32,413 bases of DNA from Micavibrio sp. UBA2638 (GCA_002359735.1 DENS01000005.1:1-32413), one strand, 5' to 3'. Positions 7,923-16,154 are shown, counted from the stretch's first letter. Notes: generated by a model not told the origin, from the sequence alone. Translations and numbers: made by a program.

Positions 7923-8555
7923 TTGACCACAATTTGTGTAGGGAACAAAGCGCGGTTGGATGCGCTGAAGGCCGGTATACTGGATATGTTTTCGGGGGCC
8001 GCGCGTGATATACGGGGTATTTTAAATGACGCTGCCTATGATCAGGTCTTACCGGATTTATGGCGCCCGCATCCAGATTTATTTGAGGCCGATGAACAGG
8101 CTTTGCAGGTTTATATCCAATGTGCGCAGGCCGATCCAAATCGTCCCAAGCGTGAAGCGCAATATCTTCGGTCTGAGTATAGCTCGGCCTATAGCTTGTG
8201 CCTATCGCCGGACCGGTTGAGCGTGGAGGGCGGGAAATTGGCCGATTGCCTGATTGCACATTGGGGCGCGGCGCAGATTTTACGCGTTGCGCCGGATTTG
8301 ATTGATGCTGAGGATATCGGGGTGCAAGGCGACATTGCGCAAATGTTGGACCGGGCGGAGCAGCGTTTATCACTGTATCAAAACTGGCGTTTGAATACCG
8401 GGGCTGAGCCGCGGATCAATAAGGTGCCTGCCGCGCTGGCCTATACAGGGGAAGATCCGGCTGCGGCTGCGGCTGCGGCTGATGTTTATGCTCGCCTGGA
8501 CGTGGCCGAATCCGTTCTTGGTTGGGTGCAAACGTATATGGCCCGCGAATTATAA
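7923..8555 (+). CDS. Uncharacterised protein, second of a tandem paralogue pair
   Basis: A 210-residue soluble protein paralogous to the preceding gene. It starts with TTG, supported by AGGGAGG (7906-7912) ten bases upstream; the sequence around that Shine-Dalgarno (AGGGAGGAC) resembles that of its partner (AGGGGAGGAC). Shared elements are ARLDALKAGILDMFSGAARD (residues about 10-29), YSSAYSLC-x-S-x-D-x-L (86-99), GGKLADCLIAHWGAAQILRV-x-P-x-LID (103-128), MLDRAE, and a final helix RLDVAESVLGWVQTYM. It has an insertion at about 40-75 relative to its partner. Near the C-terminus an alanine run (about 178-184) is encoded by a CTGCGG hexamer repeat at 8461-8481. It faces the fatty-acid ligase gene convergently, 13 bases away. 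Family and function unknown. Confidence 0.8.
   Translation: MTTICVGNKARLDALKAGILDMFSGAARDIRGILNDAAYDQVLPDLWRPHPDLFEADEQALQVYIQCAQADPNRPKREAQYLRSEYSSAYSLCLSPDRLSVEGGKLADCLIAHWGAAQILRVAPDLIDAEDIGVQGDIAQMLDRAEQRLSLYQNWRLNTGAEPRINKVPAALAYTGEDPAAAAAAADVYARLDVAESVLGWVQTYMAREL
8461..8481 (+). repeat. CTGCGG hexamer repeat inside the second paralogue
   Basis: Three perfect copies of CTGCGG plus a partial copy encode an alanine run. In-frame hexamer repeats can vary in length without breaking the frame. Confidence 0.6.
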
Positions 8556-8568
8556 TCCGCGCGCCGCG

Positions 8569-10275
8569 TTAAGTGGCGTTTTGTTGTTTTTGGGTCTCTT
8601 CGGCCACGATATCTTTGCGGCTTAGCTTTCCGATCATTGTTTTAGGCAGCGCTTCGTCCCGGAACTCAATCAATTTTGGCATCTCCAGCCGCGATAAACG
8701 GTCTTCCAGAAAGGCCAACAAGTCTTTTTCGTTCAGGGTTTTGCCATTTTTCAATTTAATCCAGGCCTTTACAATCTCTCCGCGTTCTTCATGCGGCAGG
8801 CCGGCAACAATGCATTCCTCAACTGCGTCATGGGCGTAGATAGCCTCTTCGATATTGCGCGGGTACACATTATAGCCATTGGTGATGATCATATCTTTGA
8901 TACGGTCAACAATATAGACATATCCCTTTTCATCCATGATGGCGATATCACCGGTATGCAGACGCACATCGCCTTCGCCCGTGGGGCGCAGGGTTTCATT
9001 TGTGGCTTCTTCGTTTTGCCAGTATCCCTTCATGACCTGCGGGCCGCGTACACAAAGTTCCCCGCGCTCACCCAGGGGCATCGGGGTGACTTTGTCATCT
9101 TTGTCGATAATTTCAATGATGGTGGCCGGAACCGGCATACCGATGGAGCCGGGGATGTTTTCACCAAAGGGCGGGTTCACATTGGTAACAGGTGATGATT
9201 CTGTCAGGCCATAGCCTTCGCAGACAACGCATCCCGTTTTCTTTTCGAAAGATTTTTTAACCTCAACCGGCAGCGGCGCGCCGCCTGAAATACAAAATTG
9301 CAGCGAGGATAGATCATAAGACGAGATATCGTCGCAATTATTCATGGCATTGAAAATGGCCGGAACCCCCGCCATAAAATGGGGTTTCTTCTTGTGAATG
9401 GCTTTGAGGGCCTGTTTCAGATCAAAACGCGGAATGGTGACGATTTCAAACCCGGCCAGCACCGGCAAATTCAACGTTACGGTCATGGCGAAAACGTGGA
9501 ACATCGGTAAAATGCCCAGCATGCGGTAATGGTCTTGCTCATCAGGGAAATTGACCAGACATTGCAGGGCATTGGCGTATAAATTGCGATGCGTCAGCAT
9601 GGCGCCTTTGGGGGTGCCTGTCGTGCCGCCGGTATATTGCAACAGGGCAACGTCATTTTTGGGGTCAAGGTCCGGCGTGTTGCAGGCGCCTTCATTTTGC
9701 AGGAATGTATCCAGCCGGTGAATGCGCGGGTCATTGAAATCCGGCTTGGCCTGATCTTTTGCCTTTAATAACGGGAACAGGACATTCTTGGGAAAAGACA
9801 GCATATCGGTAAATTTTCCGATGATGAGCGTATCCAGGCTGCTTTCCTCCAGCATACGGTGCGCCATGGGGTAAAGCGCGGATAGATCAAGCGTGACCAT
9901 GATTTTGGTTTCACTGTCTTCGATCTGGTGTTTTAATTCGCCAGAGGAATAAAGCGGATTGTAATTCACGACCGTCGCACCGCATTTTAAAATACCATAG
10001 TATGCGATAAGGAAAAGTGGACAGTTTGGCAAAAATAATCCGACTTTGTCGCCCTTGCGAATATTGTGTTTTTGCAACCCACAGGCAAACCGGTTCACGC
10101 TTTCTTGAAAATCGCCCCAGCTATAGGTTTTGCCCATAAAATCCATTGCCGTTTTATCCGGGTGCTTGCGTGTCGTTTCATCAAAGGCATCCAGCATGGT
10201 TTTGTTAGGAATCTCCAGATTCCAATCCGGCTTCTCGGGATAATGGGCCAGCCATGGGTGTGTTTTTTTTGTCAT
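8569..10275 (-). CDS. fadD: Long-chain fatty acid--CoA ligase (AMP-forming)
   Basis: A 568-residue member of the ANL adenylating superfamily that activates fatty acids to acyl-CoA via acyl-AMP. The motifs are present in order: P-loop YTGGTTGTPKGAMLTHRN (about 215-232), GYGLTESSP, the hinge and D-x-G region GDIAIMDEKGYVYIVDRIKDMI, ITNGYNVYPRNIEE, and the C-terminal catalytic lysine in PKTMIGKLSRKDI. Length and motifs match bacterial FadD; substrate chain length cannot be read from sequence. The ATG at 10275 is preferred over the upstream in-frame start at 10311, because GGGAGA lies about ten bases before it and MTKKTHPWL resembles family starts. It is divergent from the cold-shock gene, and a palindrome in the gap could be an operator. 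Confidence 0.92.
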   Translation of the reverse strand: MTKKTHPWLAHYPEKPDWNLEIPNKTMLDAFDETTRKHPDKTAMDFMGKTYSWGDFQESVNRFACGLQKHNIRKGDKVGLFLPNCPLFLIAYYGILKCGATVVNYNPLYSSGELKHQIEDSETKIMVTLDLSALYPMAHRMLEESSLDTLIIGKFTDMLSFPKNVLFPLLKAKDQAKPDFNDPRIHRLDTFLQNEGACNTPDLDPKNDVALLQYTGGTTGTPKGAMLTHRNLYANALQCLVNFPDEQDHYRMLGILPMFHVFAMTVTLNLPVLAGFEIVTIPRFDLKQALKAIHKKKPHFMAGVPAIFNAMNNCDDISSYDLSSLQFCISGGAPLPVEVKKSFEKKTGCVVCEGYGLTESSPVTNVNPPFGENIPGSIGMPVPATIIEIIDKDDKVTPMPLGERGELCVRGPQVMKGYWQNEEATNETLRPTGEGDVRLHTGDIAIMDEKGYVYIVDRIKDMIITNGYNVYPRNIEEAIYAHDAVEECIVAGLPHEERGEIVKAWIKLKNGKTLNEKDLLAFLEDRLSRLEMPKLIEFRDEALPKTMIGKLSRKDIVAEETQKQQNAT

Positions 10276-10328
10276 TTTTTCAGGTCTCCCGCTAGATGTT
10301 GCGCTGCACAATAAGGCGTTGATTTATA

Positions 10329-10346
10329 ACAATAATATAGTATTGT
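10329..10346. promoter_or_regulatory. Candidate palindromic operator upstream of the fatty-acid ligase gene
   Basis: ACAATA (10329-10334), six bases, then TATTGT (10341-10346) make a perfect dyad about 55 bases upstream of the ligase ATG. On the minus strand it includes -10-like TACAAT and TATATT hexamers. A repressor site is plausible, but the regulator is unknown and AT-rich dyads can arise by chance. Confidence 0.3.
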
Positions 10347-10407
10347 ACCGCGAAATAAACACTTGCGCTATGGTATTTGCATGGCCAGGGAGTGAAATTC
10401 GGGGCTG

Positions 10408-10465
10408 GATTCTGATTACTTTTTATATCAAAATGAAAAAAGTTAATGATTCTAGTCTCTAGAAT
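10408..10465 (+). promoter_or_regulatory. Upstream region of the cold-shock gene with two GANTC sites and a 7-bp dyad
   Basis: GATTC occurs at 10408-10412 and 10448-10452. TATATC at 10424-10429 could be a -10 element, which would put the first GATTC between -10 and -35. ATTCTAG (10449-10455), TCT, CTAGAAT (10459-10465) is a perfect inverted repeat overlapping the second GATTC. The start codon follows at 10502. Confidence 0.35.
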
Positions 10466-10501
10466 TTAAAACCAACGGTTTAAGTTTCAGGAATTGGGCT
10501 T

Positions 10502-11017
10502 TTGAGTAATCTCGAGTTACAGAACAATATGACACCGGGCAGCGAAAATATCGCCGTCAAAATGCATTTAAAATGGTTTAACGGAACAAAAGGCTTTGGC
10601 TTTGTTGTTCCTGAAGATGAAAAATATGATGCTTTCCTTCATGTGACAACCTTGCAAAAGGCCGGTCTTCATTCTATCGGGGAGGGGGCTGTTCTGCTCT
10701 GTACCATCGTTGACGGGGACAAGGGCAAGCAGGTTGGTGAAATTGTCGAGGTGATTTCAACCGGTTCGTTTTCAACCATGCCGGAAATAAATGATGAAAA
10801 CGGCACCTATACGATGGGCGGCCTGGTGAAATGGTTTAAACCAGATCAGGGCTTTGGTTTTATTATACCGGATGATGGTATGAAGGATATTTTTATTCAC
10901 CAAAGTTGCCTTGATGCCAATGAGGTTGAGGAACTGCGCGCCGGTGATCGAGTCCGCGTGACGATGAAAGATGTCGAAAAAGGCCGTGAAGCGGTTAAAA
11001 TCGAAATTATAGAATAG
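10502..11017 (+). CDS. Tandem double cold-shock-domain protein
   Basis: A 171-residue protein with two cold-shock (OB-fold) domains, a form common in alphaproteobacteria. Domain 1 is at about 21-86, with RNP1 KGFGFV and RNP2-like DAFLHV. Domain 2 is at about 101-171, with GLVKWF, QGFGFI and DIFIHQ. Such proteins bind single-stranded RNA or DNA as chaperones in cold or stationary phase. The start is a TTG: AGGA at 10489-10492 lies nine bases upstream, while the next ATG (10529) has no ribosome binding site. The linker around 87-100 is short and polar. It is followed by a GC-rich hairpin and is convergent with the RND pump gene. Confidence 0.93.
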   Translation: MSNLELQNNMTPGSENIAVKMHLKWFNGTKGFGFVVPEDEKYDAFLHVTTLQKAGLHSIGEGAVLLCTIVDGDKGKQVGEIVEVISTGSFSTMPEINDENGTYTMGGLVKWFKPDQGFGFIIPDDGMKDIFIHQSCLDANEVEELRAGDRVRVTMKDVEKGREAVKIEIIE

Positions 11018-11044
11018 ATATGTGATATCGCCCCGGTCTGCTAC

Positions 11045-11075
11045 CGCGGTTTCCGCGCTATTATGCTTTTTAATC
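11045..11075. terminator. Possible terminator between convergent csp and RND genes
   Basis: CGCGG (11045-11049), TTT, CCGCG (11053-11057) form a tight perfect hairpin. Only a weak, distant T-run (GCTTTTTAA) follows on the plus strand. It is best read as a hairpin that may help end the cold-shock transcript. Confidence 0.35.
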
Positions 11076-11092
11076 CCTTATCCTTTTCAATT

Positions 11093-14000
11093 CTACGCGT
11101 TATTATTCCGCGCGGCTTTACGTTTTTTAAAGAACTGGGATACGTTTTCCCGCAGCATCAGGGCGCTGGGCGTCACAATCAGGGTCAATATGGTTGAAAA
11201 GGACAGGCCAAAAACAATGGCGGTTGACAGTTGCACCCACCATTGCGTTGACGGCGCGCCGTAATTCACGGACCGGTCAACAAAATCGATATTCAGCTGT
11301 AAAACCATGGGCATCAGGCCAATGACGGTGGTCAGTGTGGTCAGCAATACCGGGCGTAACCTTTGGGCCCCGGTGCGTAAAATCAATTCACGAATGCTGG
11401 CATTGTGCGTATTGGTTGCGCGCAGGTGATCAAAGGTATCAATCAGGACAATATTGTTGTTCACAATAATACCGGCAAGAGCGATCACGCCGATCCCGCT
11501 CATGATAATGCCAAAGGGGCTGCCGGTTATTAAAAGACCGATCAGCACCCCGATAGTGGACATGATAACCGCGGTCAGAATCAACAGCGCGCTGTAAAAA
11601 CTGTTGAACTGGGTCACCAGAACAATGGCCATCATAAACAGGGCCACCAAAAAGGCCCGCATTAAAAATTCCTGCGAGTCGCGCTGTTGTTCGTCTTCGC
11701 CCTTGAATGACACTTCAACGGCGGGGTCCAGCCTGTCGCGGTTGGTTTCCATCCAGGCTTTTATGGCCTCTACTTTGGCATTGGTGTTCATCCCCTCGGG
11801 CAAATTGGCCTTGATCGTGATGATACGTTTTTGGTCGGCGCGGTTAATCACGCCGACGGCCGGTTCTGCCGTTTTGGTGATGAAATTTCCAATCGGAATT
11901 GATCCGTTACCAGCCTCAATGCGTACCCGGTCCAGTTGGTCCAGTGTGCGGTAATCTTTATCGTGGCGGATGACGATATCAATTTCTTCTTCGCTGTCAT
12001 CTGGTCTGTATTCGGAAATTTTCAATCCGTTGGTTACCATGCGCACATAATCGCCCACGGCCACAACATCCAGCCCGTATTTTGCTGCCTGGGCGCGGTC
12101 CACATTCAGTTCCCATTTGATGGCGGGTAAGGGGCGGCTGTCTTCGATGTCGATAAAATCGCCAATGTCCTCCAGCGCGCGTAAGGTGATTTCTGTCATG
12201 GCCTCCAGCTTGTCCGGGAAGCGGCTGGCCAGTTGTATCTGGACATCCTTCCCGGTGGGCGGCCCGCCTTCCTGTTTTTGGGTTTCCACATGAATGCCGG
12301 CGATATCGGCGGTTTTGCTGCGTATTTCATCCAGAATAATATCGGCGGGGCGGCGCTTATCCCAATCCAGAAATTGTATTTGCATTTGCCCGATAACATC
12401 TTCGGCCAGATCAGACCCTTGCTGGGCGGACTTTCCGGCGCGGGTGTAAACTGTTTCCAGTCCTTCCACGCTTAAGACGCGGTCTTCCACCTCTTTCACC
12501 AGCTGGTCTTTCTCATAGACGGACAGGTTGCCGCGTGCATGCACCAGAACAGAGGCCAGCTCCGGCTCAATCTCGGGGAAAAATTCAATCCCTTTACCGG
12601 CCGTTGAATATAATATAATGACCCCGACCAACAATGCAAAGGCCCCGCCCATGATAAGCCCCGGAATTTTTAGCGCGCCTTTTAAAACTTTCAGATACCC
12701 GGCGGTGAAACCGGTAATACTGTCCAGATTGCCGGTTTCGGCGGCGGAAAGCTGTTTCATAATATCGTTATCGGCGGCCGCGCCTGGCTTGCCGATCAGT
12801 GATCCCAGAACAGGCACAAAAATTAATGCCATTAAAAGGGATGCGCTGAGGACACAAATCAGGGTCAGGGGCATATATTTCATAAATTCGCCGACAATAT
12901 CCGGCCAGAATAAAAGCGGAGCAAACGCGGCCAGCGTTGTCACGGTTGACGATATAATGGGCCAGGCCATGCGTTTGGCGGCAATGCGGTAGGCCTCGGT
13001 TCTTGTTTTTCCCTCTGCCATTTTACGGTCGGCCAGTTCAACCACGACAATGGCACCATCGACCAGCATACCCACCGATAAAATCAGGGCGAATAAGACC
13101 ACGATATTGACCGTTAATCCCATGGTGTAAAGGATCAGGATACCGGTTAAAAATGCGCCGGGAATCGCCACACCAACCAGTGCGGCCGCCCGTATCCCGA
13201 GCGCCCAGACGACGACAATCATAACCAGTAAAATGGCGCTGATGACATTGTTTTGCAGGTCCTTGAGCATGGTGCGAATGCCTTCGGATTCATCTTGCGT
13301 ATAGGATACGACCACATTGTCCGGCCAGAACTCTCGTTCGGCCTCGACAATTTCCCGTACGGTTTCGATGGTGTCGATAATGTTTTCACCGGACCGTTTT
13401 ACAATCTCCAGTGCTACGGCGCGCTCGCCGTTTAATTTGGCAAAGTTCTCCGGGTCTTTATAGGTGCGGCGTATTTCGGCAACGTCTTTGGCCTTGATGT
13501 TGGAATCCCCGGATACGCGCAAGGGCATGTCCATAATGTCATAAACACTTTCAAACAGGCCCGGCACCTCAATCGCAAATCGGCCTGCGCCGGTATCCAT
13601 GTTTCCGGCCGCCACCAGGCGATTGGATCTGGAGAAAAAGCCGAGCAAATCCTGCCCGTTGAGGGCGTAGCTTTCCAAAGATTCCGGGTTGACCACAATC
13701 TCAACCAATTCTTCGCGGTCACCGGCGATGGCGGCCTCCAGCACCGACGGGGTCGCTTCGATTTTATCTTGCAGATCCTGCGCCAATGTAATCAATGTAC
13801 GTTCGGGCACATCACCGGATAAGGTAACCACAAGCACGGGAAACAGGCTGAAATTCACTTCGGTGACTTTGGGTTCGTCAACATCGGCGGGCAGTTCAGG
13901 GCGCGCCTGGTCGACGGCTTTTTGCACATCATCCAGTGCCTTCTTCTTGTCAAATCCGGCCAAAAATTCCAGCAAGACATAGCCGCCGCCCTGATAGCCG

Positions 14001-14254
14001 GTGGCCTTCATTTCCTTGACGCCTTCGATGCTGGCCAGCTCCTGTTCCAAAGGGCGGATAATCAAGCGCTCGGAATCTTCCGGGGAAATGCCTTCCAGAT
14101 AGGCCGAGACATAAATTTGCGGAATGTCGATATCCGGCGAGGATTCCTTGGGGATATTCACGTAAGAAAATCCCCCGGACAGCAACAGCAAAACCAGTAT
14201 TGAAATAACTGTACGCGCCCTGCTGAGGGAGGCATCAATAATGGGCGCCATCAT
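11093..14254 (-). CDS. RND-family efflux transporter permease subunit
   Basis: A 1053-residue inner-membrane proton-driven RND pump (AcrB/MexB fold). The first membrane helix is at about 14-32 (RTVISILVLLLLSGG). A large periplasmic loop, helices TM2-6 from about 335, a second periplasmic loop and the C-terminal helices follow. TM4 carries LSVGMLVDGAIVVVE, with Asp399 conserved but Gly400 in place of the second Asp of AcrB (VDD). TM10 reads GIIVNNNIVLID instead of the Lys-bearing AcrB form, so it belongs to a non-canonical branch of the hydrophobe/amphiphile exporters. The ATG overlaps the stop of the fusion-protein gene by four bases (ATGA), so the two are coupled. No outer-membrane channel gene is present; a TolC encoded elsewhere is expected. 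Substrate unknown. Confidence 0.95.
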   Translation of the reverse strand: MMAPIIDASLSRARTVISILVLLLLSGGFSYVNIPKESSPDIDIPQIYVSAYLEGISPEDSERLIIRPLEQELASIEGVKEMKATGYQGGGYVLLEFLAGFDKKKALDDVQKAVDQARPELPADVDEPKVTEVNFSLFPVLVVTLSGDVPERTLITLAQDLQDKIEATPSVLEAAIAGDREELVEIVVNPESLESYALNGQDLLGFFSRSNRLVAAGNMDTGAGRFAIEVPGLFESVYDIMDMPLRVSGDSNIKAKDVAEIRRTYKDPENFAKLNGERAVALEIVKRSGENIIDTIETVREIVEAEREFWPDNVVVSYTQDESEGIRTMLKDLQNNVISAILLVMIVVVWALGIRAAALVGVAIPGAFLTGILILYTMGLTVNIVVLFALILSVGMLVDGAIVVVELADRKMAEGKTRTEAYRIAAKRMAWPIISSTVTTLAAFAPLLFWPDIVGEFMKYMPLTLICVLSASLLMALIFVPVLGSLIGKPGAAADNDIMKQLSAAETGNLDSITGFTAGYLKVLKGALKIPGLIMGGAFALLVGVIILYSTAGKGIEFFPEIEPELASVLVHARGNLSVYEKDQLVKEVEDRVLSVEGLETVYTRAGKSAQQGSDLAEDVIGQMQIQFLDWDKRRPADIILDEIRSKTADIAGIHVETQKQEGGPPTGKDVQIQLASRFPDKLEAMTEITLRALEDIGDFIDIEDSRPLPAIKWELNVDRAQAAKYGLDVVAVGDYVRMVTNGLKISEYRPDDSEEEIDIVIRHDKDYRTLDQLDRVRIEAGNGSIPIGNFITKTAEPAVGVINRADQKRIITIKANLPEGMNTNAKVEAIKAWMETNRDRLDPAVEVSFKGEDEQQRDSQEFLMRAFLVALFMMAIVLVTQFNSFYSALLILTAVIMSTIGVLIGLLITGSPFGIIMSGIGVIALAGIIVNNNIVLIDTFDHLRATNTHNASIRELILRTGAQRLRPVLLTTLTTVIGLMPMVLQLNIDFVDRSVNYGAPSTQWWVQLSTAIVFGLSFSTILTLIVTPSALMLRENVSQFFKKRKAARNNNA

Positions 14255-15336
14255 AACAGGCCGTTTCCTTTCGATAGAACCGGTTTCACATGCTGGCCGT
14301 CTTTTACAAATTCTTGCCCGACGGTGATAAGGCGCGTGTTGTCCGGCAAGCCGTCAATCCACATCATATCGGTTTTGTCAGATAAAATCGTAATGGGTTT
14401 GAAAATGACAATATCCTGATCATTGACAATTTTAACACCGATTTTTCCTTCATCATTCAAGGATAAAACCGATGGTGATATTTTATGGGCCTTGCGTGCG
14501 GCAACGGGAATGCGCATTTTCGCGGTCAGGCCGTCCTGTATGGAAAAATCCGTATTGGGAATTTCCATTTCAATCTTAAAGGTGCGCGTATCCGGGTCAG
14601 CGGCCAGCGCAATAAAGGTGACCGGCCCTTCATGTTCGGTCCCATCCAGCATCAGTGCGGTTGCGGTGACGCCGGTTTTTATGGCGCCAATCTCACGTTC
14701 GGCAACAAAGCCGGTGATTTTAATCGGGTCCAGATCAACAAGGGTAAACAGGGTTTCGCCCATATTGGCCAGTGCCCCTTCATCCAGCGCGCGGTCATTG
14801 ATCACGCCGTCAAACGGGGCCTTGATACGGGTTTTATCCAGTGTGTTTTGTGCCTCGGCCAACGCGCTTTGCGCCGCTTCCATCAGGGCGCGTTTTTCCG
14901 CCAGCCGGATGTCGGAATTAAAGCCTTTTTGGTTAAGCGTTTTGGCCGCATTATACTCGGTGCGGCGCTGGTTGAGGAGTTGCCGGGCCTCTTTTACACG
15001 GGCGGCGCGGTCCTGGATTTCAATCTCTGCCAGAAGGTCGCCTTTTTTAACGGGATCGCCCTTATCGGCCTTGATGGTGATGATCGGGCCTTCCACCTCT
15101 GCTTTGATATCAACTTTGGCATCGGCGGCGCTGCGCCCGGTGATGATGATGTCATAAGAAAAATCTTCGGCCTTTATATCGCGTACCCGAACCTCTGCCA
15201 GGGGGTGTTCTTTTTGATTATCTTCGGTGATATTATGATGATCTTCAGGCTGCGGCGGGGATAACACTACGCCGGAACCGATCCAAAGAACGGCAATAAT
15301 GGCGATAGTAACGGCGATCGACTGGGATTTCTTCAT
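14251..15336 (-). CDS. RND efflux periplasmic adaptor (membrane fusion protein)
   Basis: A 361-residue HlyD/AcrA-type adaptor. It has a hydrophobic N-terminal signal or anchor (about residues 7-27, IAVTIAIIAVLWIGSGVVL), then a barrel-sandwich half-motif (VEGPIITIKADKGDPVKKGDLLAEIE), a coiled-coil hairpin (about 108-165, RAARVKEARQLL to AQSALAEAQNTLDKTRI), the second lipoyl half (APFDGVINDRALDEGALANMGETLFTLVDL), and beta-barrel and membrane-proximal domains. It links the pump to an outer-membrane channel across the periplasm. It is first in a two-gene operon with the permease, sharing ATGA. No lipobox Cys is visible, so it is probably anchored by its N-terminal helix. Confidence 0.93.
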   Translation of the reverse strand: MKKSQSIAVTIAIIAVLWIGSGVVLSPPQPEDHHNITEDNQKEHPLAEVRVRDIKAEDFSYDIIITGRSAADAKVDIKAEVEGPIITIKADKGDPVKKGDLLAEIEIQDRAARVKEARQLLNQRRTEYNAAKTLNQKGFNSDIRLAEKRALMEAAQSALAEAQNTLDKTRIKAPFDGVINDRALDEGALANMGETLFTLVDLDPIKITGFVAEREIGAIKTGVTATALMLDGTEHEGPVTFIALAADPDTRTFKIEMEIPNTDFSIQDGLTAKMRIPVAARKAHKISPSVLSLNDEGKIGVKIVNDQDIVIFKPITILSDKTDMMWIDGLPDNTRLITVGQEFVKDGQHVKPVLSKGNGLL

Positions 15337-15451
15337 GTCAAAAAGCGTTCTTTCAATGATGTTTTATGATGGGGCGCAATGTATCACGCTTTTGGTGTAT
15401 TGGATACAATAAGTTCGGTTTTTTATGATGCGCATAATTTAGTCTAAAATG

Positions 15452-15489
15452 AAAAAAAACCGCCTGACAAATACGGCAAGCGGTTTTTT
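15452..15489 (-). terminator. Rho-independent terminator after gcrA (bidirectional)
   Basis: AACCGC (15458-15463) and GCGGTT (15480-15485) form the stem around a 16-base interior. On the minus strand it is followed by eight T, and on the plus strand by six T. It ends gcrA and could work in both directions. Confidence 0.75.
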
Positions 15490-15519
15490 AAAATCTAGAA
15501 AATTATTGTCGCGGCAGGA

Positions 15520-16014
15520 TTATTGATTGACGACAATTTTTTGTTCGTCTTCACTGGCATCGCTGCGTCCTTTGTCTTCGAAGTCTTCGGCCTTCAAAAC
15601 GCGGTTATTACGGGCCGCCTGATAGGCGATTTTTGCGTGTTCTTCACAATATGGCAGGCCCGGAACGCCTGATTCCCCGCAGAAACCAAAATCATCATCC
15701 CGCGGATCACCCGACGGCCAGCGGCACTGGGAGGGCTTAAGATCCAGCAGGCTCAGGCCTTTCCCTCTAGGAATATCAACCGATTTTGTGCGTGTGCGTT
15801 TCGGCGCTGGCGGCGGGGTGCTGGTATTGGCGGGCGCCTTTGGTTTTTTGTTTGTCTGGATGGGAGACATACGGTTGGAAAGTTTAAGGCGGTGCGCTTT
15901 TCCAATGACTGCGTTGCGGGTAACGCCGCCTAATGTGCTCGCAATTTCTGCTGCTGTTTTTCCCTCTCCCCAGAGTTTTTTCAAAAGGGAAACACGTTCG
16001 TCGGTCCAACTCAT
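15520..16014 (-). CDS. gcrA: Cell-cycle regulator GcrA
   Basis: A 164-residue GcrA-family transcription factor. The N-terminal helix-turn-helix (about 1-45) has the signature MSWTDERVSLLKKLW, TAAEIASTLGGVTRNAVIGKAHRLKLSNR. A Pro/Thr/Lys-rich linker and the conserved C-terminal sigma-70-binding module (about 100-145) follow: LLDLKPSQCRWPSGDP, FCGE, PYCEEHAKIAYQ. In Caulobacter GcrA binds RNA polymerase sigma-70 and activates promoters with CcrM-methylated GANTC sites. The gene is monocistronic, with a good Shine-Dalgarno (GGAGGA) before the ATG and a terminator after it. The upstream gap (16015-16232) contains a perfect DnaA box and a CAGGC-N5-GCCTG dyad (16042-16056 region). Identification is secure. 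Confidence 0.97.
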   Translation of the reverse strand: MSWTDERVSLLKKLWGEGKTAAEIASTLGGVTRNAVIGKAHRLKLSNRMSPIQTNKKPKAPANTSTPPPAPKRTRTKSVDIPRGKGLSLLDLKPSQCRWPSGDPRDDDFGFCGESGVPGLPYCEEHAKIAYQAARNNRVLKAEDFEDKGRSDASEDEQKIVVNQ

Positions 16015-16145
16015 ATTAATGTATCCTCCACAAGTAAAACAGGCTAAGCGCCTGAAATTTAATAAGAAAATCTATGTCCTTAAGATTTTGTCACCATAAC
16101 AGCGTGCAGAATAGTTGACCAGTGGGAAAAGAAAAAAACGTCGCT

Positions 16146-16154
16146 TTATCCACA
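16146..16154 (+). promoter_or_regulatory. Perfect DnaA box upstream of gcrA
   Basis: TTATCCACA, the consensus high-affinity DnaA box, lies 132-140 bases upstream of the gcrA start codon, in the only gap that can hold the gcrA promoter. In Caulobacter, DnaA is known to activate gcrA transcription. No second perfect box was found in the gap. Confidence 0.6.

Noticed and set aside
14485..15264. 259-codon plus-strand frame opposite the adaptor gene
   Set aside because: Antisense to an intact HlyD-family gene; low-complexity composition typical of a shadow frame.
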